Shown: positions 1 to 12,030 of the stretch, in pieces | Layout: every line of letters starts with the position of its first letter | Numbering within the stretch: position 1 is the first letter of the stretch | Origin: Enoplosus armatus | Taxonomy: Eukaryota > Chordata > Actinopteri > Centrarchiformes > Enoplosidae | Reading direction: 5' to 3' | Assembly (NCBI RefSeq): GCF_043641665.1 | Contig: NC_092183.1 | Span: 18,645,501 to 18,709,500, forward strand | Length of the DNA stretch: 64,000 nucleotides | Made by a program: the position numbers and the translations under genes | Notes under the pieces: generated by a model | Database searches by the model: none | What the model saw: the letters and a program-made list of their open reading frames with translations, nothing else | What the model was told of the DNA's origin: nothing

Positions 1-719
1 CACAAAACAGGATTAGAGAGAAGTCCAAAAAACGCCTGTGGTTTCTGTAGTAACAGCAAGTGCAGTTTAACACTTTGTCAAAAATACAACAGAGGAGCAA
101 CTGATGTATCTGTATACAGAGCAGTCGAACAAACTGAAGTTGTTTTAATGAAGAAGTCAGTCAATATTAATGGCGCGAGTAGTTTTCCACACAACAGCAG
201 AGCACAGTAAAGTTTACCTTCATCTAACAGCTCATTGTGGCTGCTCCTTCTTGTTCCATTACTCCTTCGCAAAAATCTAAATTGATATGCTGTTGAAAAA
301 AAAGCAGAAAATTACTCGATTTGTAGATGCATTTTTGATGATTGAGAGCGGTAACCACCTTTGGTTTGTGAATTGCATTCATGCATTGTTTTCTGTGGCA
401 ATCTGAATCCAGCATCCAGCATTACTGATCGTAAATACAATGAATGGCTATTGCAGAGAAAATGATCAAAAAAAAAAAAAAATGGGGTTTGATTTCGTGA
501 AAATGATTATAACTTTTATCTGATTTAGCTGATGATACTTCTGTTATTTTACTGACGTAGGATTTTAAATGCAGGACTTGTAATTTACTAATGGAGTATT
601 TCATATTCCTTCTTTACTCTGAGTACTTCTTCCACCGCTCCATTTTAGTTTCTTCACATACTGCACTTTCCTGGTTGGTTACCTCAGTATACCCGAACAT
701 CTCCATGCACTAATTGCAA
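1..719. other. AT-rich intergenic sequence
   Basis: No exon, RNA gene or complete mobile element is recognisable. An A-run lies at about 468-481. The segment near 613-637 (a GAGTACTTCTTCCACC-like string) resembles the end of a dispersed repeat common in percomorph fish as I remember it, but the match is short and may be chance. Confidence 0.5.
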
Positions 720-1110
720 GTATAGAGTTTAAGATTGGGCAGCCACTACACAAGACTTCACTTAATGCAATTAGGCTGTGGTTTAATTGTTCTTTAATAT
801 CTATGGATAAAGCCAATGTGTTACATGGAGTAATTATGGCTAATGACTACAGTGGGAGAGAGGAGCGGAAAGTGGGGTGTGTGTTGAAAGAAACCAGTGA
901 ATTCATTTTTGTCTAATAGACCTTTTGTTGAATTGGTTTCCGTCCGCATGTGATAAGGGTGTTAAAAATTAATGATTTATAACTATTGAGCCAGCAATCA
1001 CATTTTAATTAGGCAGTAATTTATGATAATTTGTCTTCTTTCACAGCAGAACAGTTAATAATTCTTAATTAGCCGTTGATGATTTGTCCTTTGAACATAT
1101 ACCCTAATGG
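720..1110. promoter_or_regulatory. candidate CNE/enhancer, homeodomain-site dense
   Basis: This unique, repeat-free segment is packed with ATTA/TAAT cores: TGCAATTAGG, TTTAATTG, GTAATTATGGCTAATG, AAATTAATGATTTATAA, TTTTAATTAGG and CTTAATTAGCC. That texture is typical of developmental enhancers conserved among vertebrates. All three frames carry stops, so it is not coding. The element call is inference from site density; conservation has not been measured. Confidence 0.42.
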
Positions 1111-3349
1111 CCAATTCTCAGCCTATATGAGCAAAGACCCCAGCGAGAGCCGTCCGAGTATGTGTTTAAACACATGTGAGAAGACAGACGTGGAAAAAAT
1201 ATAGAAATATTAGACAAAAACAGAAAACAGCAACATGTCATGTCCATCTGTACCATCTCTGTGTTGGCACCAGATTTTCTCACATTACCAGGCTGGCTAT
1301 GTGTGCCTGCCAAGTCCATCCATCTATCTCTGCCTCAGTGTGCCAAGCCAGCAGAGAGAGAAAGAAGACAGCAACACACTCTAGGAGAAGTTTTGCCAAG
1401 TGAAGAAAAGTGGAGAAAGTGGAGAAAACGTAGCAACTCAGGCAGAAAGAATGCAAAGAAAAGAAGGGAATTATACCTTCTCCAGTCTTTTCTAAACAAC
1501 TGTTATTTGTTTAACAATTTCAAGTGGCTGAAATTGTCCGTGTGTCTAAATCTTTGGCTTTAGATATTGACCCCGGGCTGCTTTCACTCTAAGTGCTAGC
1601 AGATTGCTGCTGGGGCTTTCCACTCCATGCTGCACTCTCTGCTAACCAGTGCTGTTTTTTATTTGCCGTCTCCATTCCCTCACTTCCCTTCTTTCCCTGT
1701 GAACCTCAGACTCTTTGGATTTACTTTAATACACACTCCACTTCTACTTGCACATGGTGATTTGTGCAGCGAGGTTCTCGTCCAAGTTTTGAAATGGGGT
1801 AGATGAGAATAAGGATAAAATATGGGTAAGAATATAACACATAACAGTAAGGTAAGTTAGAGAGGTCGGAAGGTAGAAGACTCCGGGAGGGACCGCAGCT
1901 TTGGTTTCGGTGGACGAGTCAATAGAGGATGGTGCTGTTAAAAGACTGCATGTCTGCTGGATAAAAAGCAGCGAGGTGAAGTCAAGCTAACCCCTTTTAA
2001 ACCCTGTTACTGATTTGAACTGTTCATTCATTCCACCAGTATGTTTGAGTCTTCAAAGGGGCCGTGTCAAAGAGGCAGAGAGAAGGGTGTTCAAAAGGCT
2101 GCGACAATCAGTCTTTGGATATGAAATAAATTTGGGTGCCTTTGTAAGATCTGTCCTCTGATGGCTGCTCTGTTTGATAAGTAAAATACATCTTTAAGAT
2201 ATTTAGCAGGTATTAAAATTAATAACAGAATTTTCCAAGTTTCAGATATATAATACATACTTTTAACTTCCCCTCTAGGACATCTCTTTCTGATTAAAAT
2301 ATCTCTCTCCCGTCGCTGCTTGTAATGTGGTACAGATTGCTGTAATGGGAGGGAGCGTGTTGGGGAGGAACATAGCGAAGCTGCTTGGATCACTAAAGAC
2401 GGTGTCTCTGCAGCATTTGTCCCGATCTGCTGTCAACTTCCTCCTCCACCTTTGGAAACTCCATCTGATGGACACAACATTTTTCACAACTCATGGGAGC
2501 GTGCCACTTTGACTTCAGAACAATCCTCCATTAATTCAAAAGTGCTCACTCGGCTGTCAATTCCATCCCATCTTCACACACTCACACCTTGTCCTCCCTA
2601 TTTCTGTCTCTCACCACCACACACGACTGTTGTTTTTCCTGCGTAGGTAATAAATGTGCGATCTTTCCACCTGCAGAACTCAACTTGGGGTCATCCTCTT
2701 AGGACTCTCTCACCCACTTCATGCTTCTGTGTAACCCATTCACTGTGCTAATAGTGCTCTTTTGTGCCCTTGCTTCTTTTTTAACGCTCTGCAGTAAACA
2801 CTGAAGTCAGTATGTTCAGCAGGGGAGTTCAGTGTAATGGGAGAGCAGGACAACACGACCCATTGAGACAATTATTTTAATGTATTCCCCTTCTGACGTT
2901 AGAGAGTATTTTTGCTAATGCACATTTTCATATGTTTGTCCATCCTTTGCATGTGTTTGTGAAAACTAGCCTATAATTATATTTAAAGGCTTCGTGACGT
3001 TGAGTCCACAACTACAGCAGCGTGAAAAACAAGAAGCATCCTTTCAGATATTTTCTATTTGAATAATGTTTATGGCACACCAATTTACTGACAGAGCAAA
3101 CAGGAAGCTTGACTCCAGGTCTGTGCAGTACGTGTTTCAACTCTTTGACCTGCTGTTCTTCGAGACTGGCTTCGTGGCCTGTGGTCGAAACACATATTTG
3201 TCTGTGTCTGTGTGTGCAGGATCGCATGAGGATAATTACAGTGACACAGCTAAGTGTTGTCATATGACATGCTTTATTGACTAGGCTCCTATACAGCGGA
3301 GTATATGCATCTTTTGTTTGAAGGCATACCATAACCCTGAGCACACAAG
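1111..3349. other. intergenic sequence, no clear feature
   Basis: Mixed unique sequence of moderate complexity. Short open frames exist on both strands but lack splice context or recognisable peptides. The part at about 2290-2500 is the most GC-balanced and could hold a weak regulatory element, but nothing decisive is visible. Confidence 0.45.
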
Positions 3350-3425
3350 GCAAGGCAGCTGCTAATTAAATCAATATGAGATAATGAAGTGCAATTAGAG
3401 GCACTGGCTGGCCCGATCCTCTGCT
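3350..3425. promoter_or_regulatory. small candidate regulatory element
   Basis: A short unique stretch combines CTAATTAAATCAATATGAG, a TGCAATTAGAGG motif and GGCACTGGCTGGCC. The paired homeodomain cores stand out from the flanking sequence. Inference only. Confidence 0.25.
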
Positions 3426-4033
3426 GTAAGCACTGTTTCCCTCCCTCTGGGCTCGCGCCTCTTTAGAACCTGTTAGTTTTTCCACTTCCAGGAGCCACAA
3501 TCCCCACAGCAACCGTTTGGAGGAGTGATCACTGAGCTCCCGAGGCTGCCAACGCATTCTCACACTCAAACAGAGTTCTGCTCTCCATTTATCCTCACCC
3601 ACCTCTCTGAGCACAGAGCGCACACATACTGTTTACCCTGCTTCGTTCTCCAGTTTCTCACATTTTCACCTCTGCCTCTTATTGCTTTTCCTTTTTTCCT
3701 CCTAACCTGGCAAATTGCACGGCGCTCTCATTTAGAATCGGTGGAATTTGTATTTCAAAAAGTCGTTGTAATGTTCACGGTTTAAAAGACGGTGAGCGGT
3801 GCGGTGCTCTGCTGCATGCAGTGAGAATGTGTTAATTAGACACAGCACCTGTTTTAAACTAAAATATTGTAATTGTTATTTTATTACAGATTTATACATT
3901 TTACAAATACATGATCCCTGAGCTATATTCTTTGTATGCAGTCTCCTAATTAATACAGTCTATCATTATTATTATTATTACTTTACATTATCACTTTAAT
4001 TATCTTCTGGGTTTGCCACCTGATTCTTAAAAG
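3426..4033. other. intergenic sequence with short ATT repeat
   Basis: Contains a short (ATT)n run at about 3964-3981. Otherwise it is unique sequence with no recognised gene or element. Confidence 0.5.
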
Positions 4034-4050
4034 TCACCAGATGGCACTAT
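4034..4050 (+). promoter_or_regulatory. CTCF-like motif, forward orientation
   Basis: TCACCAGATGGCACTAT matches the core of the vertebrate CTCF motif (CCACCAGATGGCACT-like variants) apart from the first base. It is the best forward match I noticed in the left half of the window. A single motif does not prove occupancy. Confidence 0.4.
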
Positions 4051-5696
4051 TTAGCTTTCACATACTGCATGAAGAACTCAACAGGAACATGTTAACAGTA
4101 ACAGTTTCCTCTCATGCAGAACCTCACCATCAGCTTCCTCCCTGAAGTCAGTGGTCATGATTGACCTCAACCCGCGCACGATCAGATTCAACTCTGTTCA
4201 CGCTGTGAGACGCTACCAGACAGCAAAGAGTGAAACACTCTTGAGAATTCAGCTTTCACCAGCCAAACATCTGCGTCACACCGTGAACATGAGGAAATGT
4301 CACACCCTGATCTGAGATGTGCTGCCACTCTCTTAGATATTTACCGCATAAAATGAGCTAAAAAGTCAACAAACATATTCAGATGGAGGGGGGAAAACAG
4401 GTGAAAACAGGAATTGTTCTGCATCAGGTCTGTCTTCATGCTTTCCCTTTGGCATCAGGAGCACTTAGCACTGGCAACTTCAGCGCAGCGCGTGGTGACG
4501 TCTAATGGGCTTTTAAGAGCTTCGCAAGGGGACTATTTGTGTACCATCAGTGGAAGCCTGTGATCGCTATGTGACAACAGTATTTTAAGCTAGCTCCACA
4601 GCAGCGTAGGATGAGTACCCTGAGCTGTGGCTTTCCCCAGGGGAGCGTATGCTACTGAGATCTAACAGCTAAACTTCTCTCCCACTTTCCAACTCAGGTG
4701 TCTGTTTCCAGCGAGACAACTGAAAAGTCTTGATTCCTCCCTTTCACCAGAAAATGCATGTTTGTGAAGAAATAGAACAAGACTAAACAGCGCATTTTCG
4801 ACACCCGCTCCGCAGAAGAGAGGGAAAGTTTTGATTTGTTGCAGGAAATGTTTGGTTTTCCCCAGAGACATAGGAGTCACAATTATTTTATTATTTTCAA
4901 TTGACATTGAAAATAATAATAAGAACATTGAAATTGTTCCCTGTTTGTGTTTGTGTGCAAGCTCATGCGGCTCGGGGACTTTGCTTGCGCTGTTAAGTGG
5001 AATTATTACAGGGCAGCCGACACAGAGTGACCTCGCCTTCACAGACGAGCTTCAGATTCACAGAGCTGCGTAAGAGCTCACATCCAATGTAAATAAAGCT
5101 GACGCCCAACATAAGTAAATACAACACAATTTACCTGGCTCTATTATGGACCGGTCCGCAATTATTGTCCCATATGCTGTACACTGTGTCTTGATGTGCA
5201 CATGCACATGATATAAAGGCACAAAGATGACTGAGACCTGAGCTAAATCTGCCTCACTGTGTGGCTCTTTTGTGAATCGGCTTAGGCATTCCGAATGTCA
5301 CTTATAATTGTGTTGTCTTAGTTGTCTGTTGCATGTTTAAATTATATTTCCTCGTCTATGCTTCATTATTGTGTTTTTTTTTTTTTTTTTTACTGTACAT
5401 GCTTTTGTTGCACACAGGTCTCTCCTGAAAAAGAGTTGTCGATCTCACCAAGACATGCAAAACACATGTGCATGCACAGGCACCTAAAGGCTCACACTGT
5501 CGCTCTGCAGTGCTGTCGTATGAGTGAAGAGGGTTGGAAGGAGGGAATATAAGTAAAGCCACCAATTACTTACAGCTACAAAGCTGCTGTTGAGAGAAAA
5601 GTAGTTCCTAATAAAGCTAAACCTTACAAAACTACAACTAACTACCTTTTTGTACCCAGGAACAGCTTTCTTTTTTTCCTTTCCAGGTTCTTTTCC
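4051..5696. other. intergenic sequence
   Basis: Unique sequence without recognised genes. A T-run of about 18 lies at 5374-5391. Short open frames at 4662-5073 and 5322-5565 have no splice or family support. Confidence 0.5.
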
Positions 5697-5775
5697 ATTG
5701 ACAGCATTATTGAGCTTTATTGTCAGGAATGTGCTTCAAACATTCCTGATAGTAAAGCTCAATAATGCTCTCAAT
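5697..5775 (+). ncRNA. 79-nt near-perfect hairpin, pre-miRNA-like
   Basis: Arms 5697-5732 and 5740-5775 pair across a 7-nt loop (GCTTCAA, 5733-5739). Of 36 positions, 33 are Watson-Crick, 2 are G-U (T5720 with G5752, G5722 with T5750) and one is a C-C mismatch (5702/5770). The length, small loop and lower-stem mismatch fit a microRNA precursor. Both non-Watson-Crick inner pairs are wobble pairs only if the plus strand is transcribed; on the minus strand they become A-C mismatches. I do not recognise either arm as a known miRNA. The unusually perfect stem also fits a young palindromic repeat or minimal MITE. The structure is certain, the function is not. Confidence 0.45.
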
Positions 5776-6339
5776 TCTATTATTTTTAATACATTTATTT
5801 ATTATTTCTCTTAGGCAAGAGGGGTAGATGGGTATTGGCCTCTTTTTTTTCTTTTTTTTTCGTTATTTCAATATTGCTAAGGACTGAGACAGAGATGTTG
5901 GTACACACTGTCTGTTTTTGAGAAATTGTGTGCAGGTATTTAATGATGGAGTGTACGTTCCTCATATGAGTGCATTCAGTCTCTTTAGTGTTACATTCCT
6001 GTACCCTCACCAAACTAGATGGGAAAAAGAAATTAAAAGTTGGCCACAAAAAAGTAAAATGTACTTAACTACAAAGCTCCCTAATAAAAAAAGATAATTT
6101 TAAAACTACTTAAAAATGTGACTGTAACAGAATCTTACTCCACAAACAAAACAAAAACATTTAAAACTGAGAAAAGGTCAAAGTTCATGAATAAACTGAT
6201 GAATAAACTGATTCTTTGCTTCCTACCAGCACAGAAACTCAACTCATCCCCAACAACGGTGCAGAGTTTTCATCTAATTACTTCTAATAGCTCTCACTGG
6301 GGAACATGTAAGCACAGTCAGTGGACACTGCACAATAAC
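5776..6339. other. AT-rich intergenic sequence
   Basis: Low-GC sequence with T-runs at 5842-5860. No gene or element is recognised. Confidence 0.5.
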
Positions 6340-6560
6340 TAGATGGAAAAAGGAGTAATTAGCGGTGTGTATGGGAATTGTCATTATGTATAGATACTGT
6401 ATATATAGAGTATCTGGAATAAAACAATTAGCAGGAGTGGGGGTATGAAGGTGAAGTCTAATTGTTTACTCTCCTGTTGATTATACTAAAGTAAATTATT
6501 ATCTTTGCATAATGAATTCCTGTAGGAGTGAATGGAGTGAAGTGACGAGTAAACCTGAGC
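6340..6560. promoter_or_regulatory. candidate CNE, repeated AATTAG/AATTGT cores
   Basis: Several homeodomain-like cores sit close together: GTAATTAGCGG, ACAATTAGCAGG, TCTAATTGTTTAC and TAAATTATTATC. A TACTGTATATATAG string lies nearby. The segment is unique and non-coding. An enhancer is inferred from site clustering only. Confidence 0.38.
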
Positions 6561-7129
6561 CGGTCTGCAGCGAGTGCCAATCAATGATCATCTCCAGCAT
6601 TACTTCATCACAGGAGAGGTGCAGGGAAGGGAGGGACACTGAGACTGAATCGGACATGTTACAGGACTCTAAAGACATTGTCTCTCTGAACAACGTATAT
6701 TATCTCATACTAACTTTTAAATAAGATAGACAATATCACTTGCTTTTACTCTAAATATATGTTTCAAGAACACATTCTGCCGAGAAGACTGATCAGCATT
6801 ATGTTTTCTTGTTTAATTTGTTTAAAACGTATTTTAGCAAGTTTAACTGCATCCAGAATTAGGAGAATTGTCTTGGCAGAATTGCTTTTTTTTTTTTTTT
6901 TTTAAGAAAATACAACATTAAATGACTTTTCAAGATGGCCTTTTTTTTGGTTTCTGGTGTAAAGCTTGTAATAACAACCCAAGACAGCAAGGAAGCCGAA
7001 GGAGAGAGGAGAGAGATGGGAAGAAGATTAGGAATGGAGAGTGTGGGATGTTATCTCAGCTGTGAATGAGACAATATAATTATGATATGGAAATGATGCT
7101 GAAAGAGGAAAGTTGAGCAGACTGGAGCT
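6561..7129. other. intergenic sequence with poly-T
   Basis: A T-run lies at about 6887-6903. A purine-rich stretch (GGAGAGAGGAGAG) lies near 7000. No gene is recognised. Confidence 0.5.
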
Positions 7130-7370
7130 TATCTTGTTAGGATGGCACTTTGCCTACCATCTCCAATATCAATTACCAATGTCTCAATAACAATTACAAA
7201 ATAATTTATCTGTTTGGGATTCTATTCTGTTCTTCAGTAATAATATTATATACTTGAAATCAATTTGCCGTGGTTCTTGAAACAGATAAATGAGTTTGAT
7301 GCTATTCATGCATTGTTTACTTTGGTGACAGCCAATAATGCTGAGTGTGATTGGCGATGCATTAGTGAGA
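7130..7370. promoter_or_regulatory. candidate CNE, CAATTA and ATTA clusters
   Basis: Unique segment with ATCAATTACC, ACAATTACAAAATAATTTATC, GCATTGTTTAC (forkhead-like) and GCCAATAATGC. A frame is open here, but the peptide is not protein-like and there are no convincing splice sites, so a regulatory role is more likely than an exon. Confidence 0.38.
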
Positions 7371-7559
7371 TGGAAACAACTGAACGGTGCCACAGAGTTT
7401 CTTTGAACTTCCCTCACCAGGGAGAACTTTTGGCGAGTGCGTGCAAAGAATACACAAATAGTCTCTTCTCAATCTTTCGTTGGAGAACAAATTCAAACTC
7501 TTTTCGCCCTGCATTTTAACACATGCGCACGCACACATGCACACGCAGACAAGCGTACG

Positions 7560-7561
<2 letters not shown>

Positions 7562-7593
<32 letters not shown>
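7562..7593 (+). repeat. (CA)n microsatellite
   Basis: About 16 uninterrupted CA units, preceded by imperfect CA-rich sequence from 7520. Peptides predicted across it are repeat artefacts. Confidence 0.97.
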
Positions 7594-7597
<4 letters not shown>

Positions 7598-7599
7598 CG

Positions 7600-7860
7600 G
7601 AGAGTGAATCTGCCATTTAATAATTATGAGGCGTAAAATCCTTGCCGACGGCGAGCATACTGAAGGATGTAATTATGACCTCTTTCAGAGAGCCCACGCT
7701 CAGTGGCAATGCCTACATTTCCACCCAGAGAGAGAGAGAAAAAACTCCCAAGGAATGACGGGAAAATGTGCCCTTCATTGCAATTAAGGACAATAATTCT
7801 CTGCAAGAAAATTGTTTCAATTGCTTTTCAGCCCAGGAGCAAAATGGCATTGATGGGGGT
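7600..7860. promoter_or_regulatory. candidate CNE next to a CA microsatellite
   Basis: Contains TTTAATAATTATGAGG, GTAATTATGACC, TGCAATTAAGGACAATAATTC and TGTTTCAATTGC around a short GA run (7728-7740). It is unique, balanced in composition and stop-rich in all frames. Inference from homeodomain and SOX-like (ACAAT) site density. Confidence 0.42.
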
Positions 7861-10197
7861 GATGGTTTGAAATGGGGGTGAAAGTGGGATGAGGAGTGAC
7901 ATTTTAGATGGTGGAACTGTTGGTTAAGTGTGTGTTAGGAATTAAACTATATGAGAGGTTGCAGCGAAATCAGGGGGTGTGAAGTAGAAACATGAAAAAG
8001 TACATGCAAGCACAAAAAAAATGTGTATCAACATTAAACATGTATCCTTCAGGCGGGGATCAGGATCAGTAAAAGTAGAGGATATGTCATACAGTATGTT
8101 TCACTAACCTGAAATACATCTCTGCATGCAGAACAGAGGTACTCTGTTGTCCCTGAGATCACTTTTATCTGAGTTGGGATTTTTTTTGTCAGCTGGTGAA
8201 AGTGTTACATCTTTTTTTTTTATTGCTTAATTTAATTCCTAAATATCTTCTTTTTTTTCTTCTTTCTTCTTAGACCTACTGAACACATATAATTATGCAT
8301 TTTTTGTGGTTGAAGATGAAGATTAATGCTTACAACAAAATGTACAATTTTAAGAACATCTTATTTCGTAAAACTTTTGATAGCAGACGTCTGGCTAGGT
8401 TATCCTCTCCTGCACGTCTTCTAGAACTAGTCTGCTGCATTTGTACAACCATGAAAAGTTGATGGAAAATTCCTTAAGTTTTCTAGTGCTGAATAACAAA
8501 TCTTGTTTAGTAACAGCCACAGTGTGGGACTGAAGGTTTATTCTACTGAGGTACAGCAAGTACAGCACACGCACCCACTGATAAATAGATGATGGGGCAG
8601 CACCATGGCCTGGTGTTCTTCATCCAGAGAAACAATATATATGCCCCAGTATTGGTGAGCATCTTGCCTCCTCGAGAAAGATGCTGAACCCTCATCAGCT
8701 CCAGAGGCAATGTGCTGTCAAGACCTTTGGCCCTGCTGCACAAGCACAAGGAGAATTTCCTTTGAAGATCAATACAGTATTGCATATTTATTACGGCACA
8801 AAGGCCTGTAAATTCAATCTGGAAACGCTAAGGGAGGCAGATAAGGGAAGGAAGATTAGATATAAATAAAACAGTAATTCATTGTAATTTTGTGATGTCC
8901 GTGCTCTTAAATAAAACAGGATTTACTGTAATCAAAAGTAGTAACTTTGCATTTTACATTTAAGTTAATGATTAAAATGTGATACTACTTACCCAGGGTT
9001 GTCTTTCAAATGAAAAGTGCCAACAACGAGTCTGTGGATTATCTGGATTAACCAGGACATTGTTTCTAAAAAGACATGTAGTTTATATTAAATATAATAA
9101 TAAATATAATTTTTCAAATTAATTTCTCTTCCCCTCTATTGTAATGCTATCTGCATGGCTAGGAGTAAGTGGTAAATTCATTTTTTTTTTATGATTTGGG
9201 TAAACTGACCTTTTAAGTAAAAAAAGAAGACACTGCTCTCTTCCATTTGCTCCTGAAAAAATGTAGTATTGCCTATAGACAGAAGAAGGTGATTAAACAT
9301 TTAGAATCCAATAAGGTACAAATACTTAACTACTGAAACAGATCTGCTCAGAAAACGTGATGAAAAATGTCTTCTTCTGTCTCCTTATGTGACAGTATAC
9401 AACATGATTTATGGTTTATTGACATAATTTCTTGTATGAGAAAATGAGTGTGAGATTTACCTCAAGCTCAGACTGCTGTCTTTACAACATGATGGTGAGG
9501 ACAGCTGGACTCTGAGAGGGGCGGGCTGCAGGCGGGGGATCCGAATGCTGTGTTTGTGTATGAAATCCTGTGGTGGGATTGCATCTGTGGTAGCTGGCGG
9601 AACAAAGGTCTGAATGAGGAGAAATGGGCACCAGGGGGAAATGGAAAGCAGCTTTAGAGGAGAGAGGCATGCACACACGTGTGCTGGCTGTTTACATTGG
9701 GCTGGGACGCTACACGCCGATGCATTCCAGCGCTCACGGTGGGCTCACCAGATCCGGATCCATGTTTTCACGCTTGACTTTTCATTACCTAAACGTGTGC
9801 ATGTGTGTGAGTCTGTGTCTCAGGGTTCTGCACTCTCTCATGATATGTAAAAGTATTTTTTTTTTGTTTCGGGACATTTTCATACATGTCTGTCACCTCC
9901 CTCTGCTTGTTGGTGATTTGGCAGGTAGAAGGCCCGCTGCAGGGGTCACACACATCCCACATCCCTTTTCTGTCTCTAAACAGTTAACACGGCTTTGGTC
10001 CTCCCCTCAGCAGGCAGAGGGTGTGCCGTCTTTACTGCAATCAAAATTCACAAGAAAATGGAATCCTTTATATGCAAAACAAACAATGCGGAGGAAATAA
10101 AACATTCAGGCGAGCTGTCAGGTCCTTTCAAGAATCAATACGAGGCCTTTCATCTGCGTCCCAACCTCTTCCTGGTAATTATCCTTCATATTTTATG
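7861..10197. other. intergenic sequence, no clear gene
   Basis: Includes T-runs at 8182-8190 and 8212-8221 and AT-rich sequence at 8880-9200. A GC-richer part at 9480-9760 has overlapping open frames on both strands (up to 158 codons) but no splice context and no recognisable domain. I see no supported gene. Confidence 0.5.
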
Positions 10198-10320
10198 CCC
10201 CCCCCCCCCCCCATGCATGCTTACACACAAACATATAATGTACCACACACATGCACATAAACACACAAACACACATTCGCCACCAACGCTTTCACTCACA
10301 CACACACACACACACACACA
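10198..10320 (+). repeat. poly-C run and CA-rich cluster
   Basis: A C15 run (10198-10212) is followed by degenerate CA repeat and a pure (CA)n array at 10296-10320. Open frames across it give His/Thr-rich artefacts. Confidence 0.95.
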
Positions 10321-11879
10321 GACACACATACATACAGAATTCCATGCAAACATACACAGACGCACAATAGAAATACTGGTTTACATAAATCCTTGTTATT
10401 ATTTACTGGGAATTATGTTTTTGTAATTATAATACAGCTCTAATTTCCAACAATTACGGTTTTGTCACCTTCAGTTCATTATAAACCAGTATCTGTAGAG
10501 AATCCATCAGTAATTGCAAACAGGTGCCTCTTGTGCTTTTGTGTGTTTATTCAGCACATACTGTATATACAGTGAGGAAGCAGAGGGAGAGAGCGAGCAG
10601 TGGCCGGTCAGACACCTTGATCAGGATTAAAGTGTTGTCAGTGACAGAGTGACGTGCCCTTGAACAGAATCACCCTTAAAGTGTCCTGTCATCACATTCC
10701 TGCCTCCCATTACCAGGGCCAGGGGGGCCTCTGGGACGACAGAGAGTGATTGGGCAAAGCCTTCCCTTCCCCTAACCAGGCTTTAGCACCCCGTGAGTCC
10801 AGACAGAAGATAAAAAGGAGAAAGAACAGATGAGGTCTTATTGGTCCCATGGCGGAGATGGTTATGAAACATGTGAGCTGAGTGGAATACCTGAGCGGTT
10901 GCTGTGTGAAGAGACAAAAGTGACCAACCAGCAGTGGATAGTCGAGAGTTTAAACCTCCACATGCTGTGTGCCCCCGCTGGCGAATATTAAACTACTGCC
11001 AAACCACTGCTTTTTTCAACTGTCTCACCATGGGACGAAAATTTTCAACCAGCAAGAGGAGGTTCACGTGGCCAATTGGGCTAGCCGAGCTAGCACTACC
11101 GCTAGCATGTTTTCAACGTTATGACATTTCAATATTTGATTATTAAAAATTCGGTTTGATGGTCTTTTACTGTGGTTTTACCTCGGTGACAGACTTCAGG
11201 TGTCTGAATTCTGTGACAATATGGGACGCGTGTACATTTTTGGCTACAGTTGAAATATTTTCAACTCGCGTGGGTGCGTCTTTGTATTCATATCTAATCG
11301 AGTCTTTCCATTCAACATGTTCACCTAGCAGTCTGTTTTTGATTTTGCATTTGAAGCTGATTGCATTGTTCCAATCACAATTTGTCAAAACTAGAAAGAG
11401 GTTAACGAATATGTGACTGACTAACAAGCTTTACTGTGTGTTATGTGCTTCCTCACTGTTCACCTTCTTCTACAGTGCAGATCTGTCGATCACATCATGA
11501 CATTGTCTTGCAAGTTGAAGCGGCCTGTTGGGACTTTCCCATCTTACCAGCTTTACCTTTCGGCAAAAGAAAAAATTGCAGAAATGCTGGAGAAGAATGG
11601 GCGAACACTTTTCTTTCTCCCCTTTCATATTTCTAATGAAAGCACAACTCACTGTTGATGTAACCCAGTCAACACTTCTGAAACAAATCAATTTGGTGTA
11701 ACACTGAGGGGGAAAACAAAAAGCGTTTGGCAACTGACAAACTGTGAACAAAAAGAAAAACTCTTGCATTTCTTTCTCCTCTTTTTAGCTCAATTTTCAG
11801 TGCTGAAACAAAAAAGCTGGCCAATGAGAATCCTCTGAGACAGACAAACCGTGTGGAAGTGCGTATGGGCCTGGGAGGG
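10321..11879. other. intergenic sequence with palindrome and weak exon-like frame
   Basis: A perfect 14-bp palindrome, ACTGTATATACAGT, lies at 10560-10573. Unique balanced sequence at 10600-10740 could be regulatory. A frame from 11476 to the stop at 11656-11658 follows an acceptor-like CTTCTTCTACAG; it is discussed as a weak exon candidate in the findings. No complete gene is visible. Confidence 0.4.
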
Positions 11880-12030
11880 TGTGATGGAAGGGCTCTAATG
11901 AGGCATAGCAGAGAATGAAATATTAAAGTTTCTAATTAAATAGAGAGACCTCTTCCACTCTCGTCAAGGTTGTTTGGACCATTATCTCTGCCATGTGATC
12001 AGCAGTGACCCGATCCGTTTAGGAGTTCCC
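11880..12030. promoter_or_regulatory. candidate CNE
   Basis: Contains CTAATGAGGC, GAAATATTAAAG, TTCTAATTAAATAG and TTGGACCATTATC in a unique stretch that stops abruptly at a CA-rich tract (from about 12050). Inference from site density. Confidence 0.33.

Noticed and set aside
5697..5775. Hairpin read as a bacterial terminator
   Set aside because: The genomic context is vertebrate and no adjacent gene or clean T-tract follows the stem.
9624..10100. A 158-codon open frame, the longest in the window
   Set aside because: No recognisable domain, no good acceptor or donor, and several overlapping frames of similar quality on both strands.
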